Origin: Deltaproteobacteria bacterium CG_4_8_14_3_um_filter_43_13
Lineage (GTDB): Bacteria; Desulfobacterota; UBA8473
DNA length: 5,476 nucleotides
Assembly (NCBI GenBank): GCA_002782605.1
Contig: PFIF01000307.1
Location: 1 to 5,476, forward strand
Direction: 5' to 3'
A model generated the notes under the pieces. It was given only the letters and a program-made list of their open reading frames with translations. It was not told the origin of the DNA and did no database searches. This document shows positions 4,218 to 5,476 of this stretch, one piece after another. Each line of letters starts with the position of its first letter. The first letter of the stretch is position 1. Both the position numbers and the translations under genes were made by a program.

Positions 4218-5258
4218 ATGCTTTTCGACTCTATTTTGGGCTTATTTTCCAATGATTTGGCCATTGATCTGGGCACAGCAAATACCCTTGTGTACGTCAA
4301 GGGCAAAGGTATTGTCTTGAGCGAGCCATCGGTGGTTGCTGTCCGAAGCAACTATCCAGAAGGTGTTAAAAAGGTTTTAGCAGTAGGGATGGAGGCAAAA
4401 AAAATGTTGGGGAGAACCCCCGCTAGCATCGTTGCCATTCGTCCTATGAAAGACGGTGTTATCGCTGACTTTGAGATTACAGAGGCAATGCTTAGATACT
4501 TTATAACAAAGATTCATAACCGCCGTGCATTGGTAAGGCCTAGAATCATTATCTGTGTTCCTTCCGGTATCACACAGGTTGAAAAACGCGCTGTCAGGGA
4601 AACCGCCGAGTCTGCTGGTGCCAGAGAGGTCTACCTGATAGAGGAACCAATGGCTGCCGCTATCGGAGCAGGGCTGCCTGTTGGCGAAGCCGCAGGGAAC
4701 ATGATTGTTGACATAGGGGGGGGGACTACTGAAGTAGCTGTTATTTCTCTGTCTGGCATCGTATATAGTCAGTCTGTCCGTGTTGCTGGTGACAAGATGG
4801 ATGATGCCATAGTTCAATATGTTAAAAGGAAGTACAATCTTTTAATAGGGGAAAGGACTGCCGAGTTAGTGAAGGTTACCATAGGTACAGCTTATCCTGA
4901 CAAAGACATAAAGACCATGGAAATAAAGGGCAGAGATCTAATAGACGGTCTCCCCAAAATTTTGCAGATCGATTCAGAAGAGATTAGAAGTTCACTGGCG
5001 GAGACTATCAATGCCATAATCGAGGCTGTTAGAATGGCCCTTGAGAGAACCCCTCCAGAATTAGCTGCCGATATTGTAGACAGGGGGATTGTTTTGGTCG
5101 GGGGGGGGGCTTTATTAAAAAACCTGGACATTCTTTTAAAAGAAGAAACCGGGCTTCCAATAATACGTGCAGACAATCCTCTTTCTGCTGTTGTTCTCGG
5201 CGCCGGAAAGGCTTTGGACGAGCTGCCTCTTTTAAAGGAGATAACTATCCGTTCTTAG
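4218..5258 (+). CDS. mreB: Rod shape-determining protein MreB (bacterial actin)
   Basis: MreB is an ATP-dependent actin homologue that forms filaments on the inner face of the cytoplasmic membrane and guides lateral wall synthesis together with MreC, MreD, RodA, PBP2 and RodZ. The 346 residues match the usual length (E. coli 347). The amphipathic start MLFDSILGLFSND, which binds membrane, is followed by phosphate-1 DLGTANT (17-23), RPMKDGVIADF, PSGITQVEKRA, the EEPMAAAIGAGLP segment (from 142), phosphate-2 DIGGGTT (165-171) and adenosine-binding VGGGALL (294-300). All are intact. ATG 4218 is chosen for its AAGGGAG site and the family-typical N-terminus. It is probably transcribed from the promoter at 4095-4123 and is followed by mreC after 25 bases. 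The glycine triplets of the phosphate-2 and adenosine motifs are written entirely as GGG, producing runs of nine (4716-4724) and ten (5100-5109) G. Confidence 0.98.
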   Translation: MLFDSILGLFSNDLAIDLGTANTLVYVKGKGIVLSEPSVVAVRSNYPEGVKKVLAVGMEAKKMLGRTPASIVAIRPMKDGVIADFEITEAMLRYFITKIHNRRALVRPRIIICVPSGITQVEKRAVRETAESAGAREVYLIEEPMAAAIGAGLPVGEAAGNMIVDIGGGTTEVAVISLSGIVYSQSVRVAGDKMDDAIVQYVKRKYNLLIGERTAELVKVTIGTAYPDKDIKTMEIKGRDLIDGLPKILQIDSEEIRSSLAETINAIIEAVRMALERTPPELAADIVDRGIVLVGGGALLKNLDILLKEETGLPIIRADNPLSAVVLGAGKALDELPLLKEITIRS

Positions 5259-5283
5259 CATAAAAAATTTAATAAGGGGACCG

Positions 5284-5476
5284 ATGTTCTATCTCTTCAG
5301 GAGATATAGAGTAATAGTAATCACTGCCTCTCTTTGTATAGTTGCCATACTCCTTATCTCCCTAAATATTAAAGAAAGGAAGAAACCCCATTTTTTTGAA
5401 AAGATTATTTTCGAGGTCTCTTCGCCTTTTCAAAAGACAATTCATTTAACTGTAAAAGGTGTAAAAACCCTGTGGG
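5284..5476 (+). CDS. mreC: Rod shape-determining protein MreC, N-terminal part (runs off the window)
   Basis: The open frame starts at ATG 5284 and continues past the window end with 64 residues visible. It has the MreC layout: a short basic cytoplasmic start (MFYLFRRYR), a hydrophobic membrane anchor at about 10-29 (VIVITASLCIVAILLISLNI), then the conserved-type stretch EKIIFEVSSPFQKTIH (39-54) that begins the periplasmic coiled-coil region. MreC is a bitopic inner-membrane protein that couples MreB to the periplasmic wall synthases. AAGGGG at 5274-5279 lies 4 bases before the start. Position directly after mreB is the classical mreBCD order. The C-terminal beta domains are outside the window, so completeness cannot be judged. 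Confidence 0.92.
   Translation, partial: MFYLFRRYRVIVITASLCIVAILLISLNIKERKKPHFFEKIIFEVSSPFQKTIHLTVKGVKTLW

Noticed and set aside
4377..4817. 146-codon minus-strand open frame inside mreB
   Set aside because: It is the antisense of conserved MreB motifs and has no independent support.

Overview
The window is bacterial chromosomal DNA of moderate GC content carrying mostly housekeeping genes. MreB, MreC and a RodZ-type protein point to a rod-shaped, probably Gram-negative bacterium. The dispersed-type palindromes between genes and the AGA/AGG-rich arginine codons of purD would fit a Desulfobacterota-like or neighbouring lineage. That placement is inference; no rRNA or other phylogenetic marker was used.

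Left part (1-2574, plus strand). A possible 3' tail of an unseen gene is followed by a small DprA/Smf-like Rossmann-fold protein (58-606). Eight bases later comes purD (615-1889), then a 163-base spacer holding three hairpins, then purE (2053-2574, GTG start). PurD catalyses the second step of de novo purine synthesis. PurE acts on carboxyaminoimidazole ribonucleotide. The dprA-like gene uses CGN arginine codons (10 of 13), whereas purD uses AGR (15 of 19), so it may be a newcomer placed ahead of purD.

Middle part (2588-3851, minus strand). A gene for a small carboxymuconolactone decarboxylase-like protein (TTG start, strong ribosome binding site) lies 40 bases downstream of a rodZ-like gene (helix-turn-helix, one membrane segment, C-terminal DUF4115-type domain). 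The two probably share a transcript that converges on purE with only 13 bases between stop codons.

Right part (3852-5476). A 366-base divergent intergenic region separates rodZ from mreB. It holds a 14-bp perfect palindrome, a 54-base GC-rich hairpin whose two arms are both G-quadruplex-capable, and a good extended -10 sigma70-type promoter facing mreB. mreB (4218-5258) is followed after 25 bases by mreC, which runs off the window. MreB, MreC and RodZ are parts of the same cell-elongation machinery, so the divergent arrangement places a filament, its membrane anchor and its scaffold around one control region.

No wholly new system is evident. The points most worth a second look are the intergenic palindromes beside the purE ribosome binding site and between rodZ and mreB, the long G/C homopolymer tracts inside rodZ and mreB, and the dprA-like gene inside a purine cluster.
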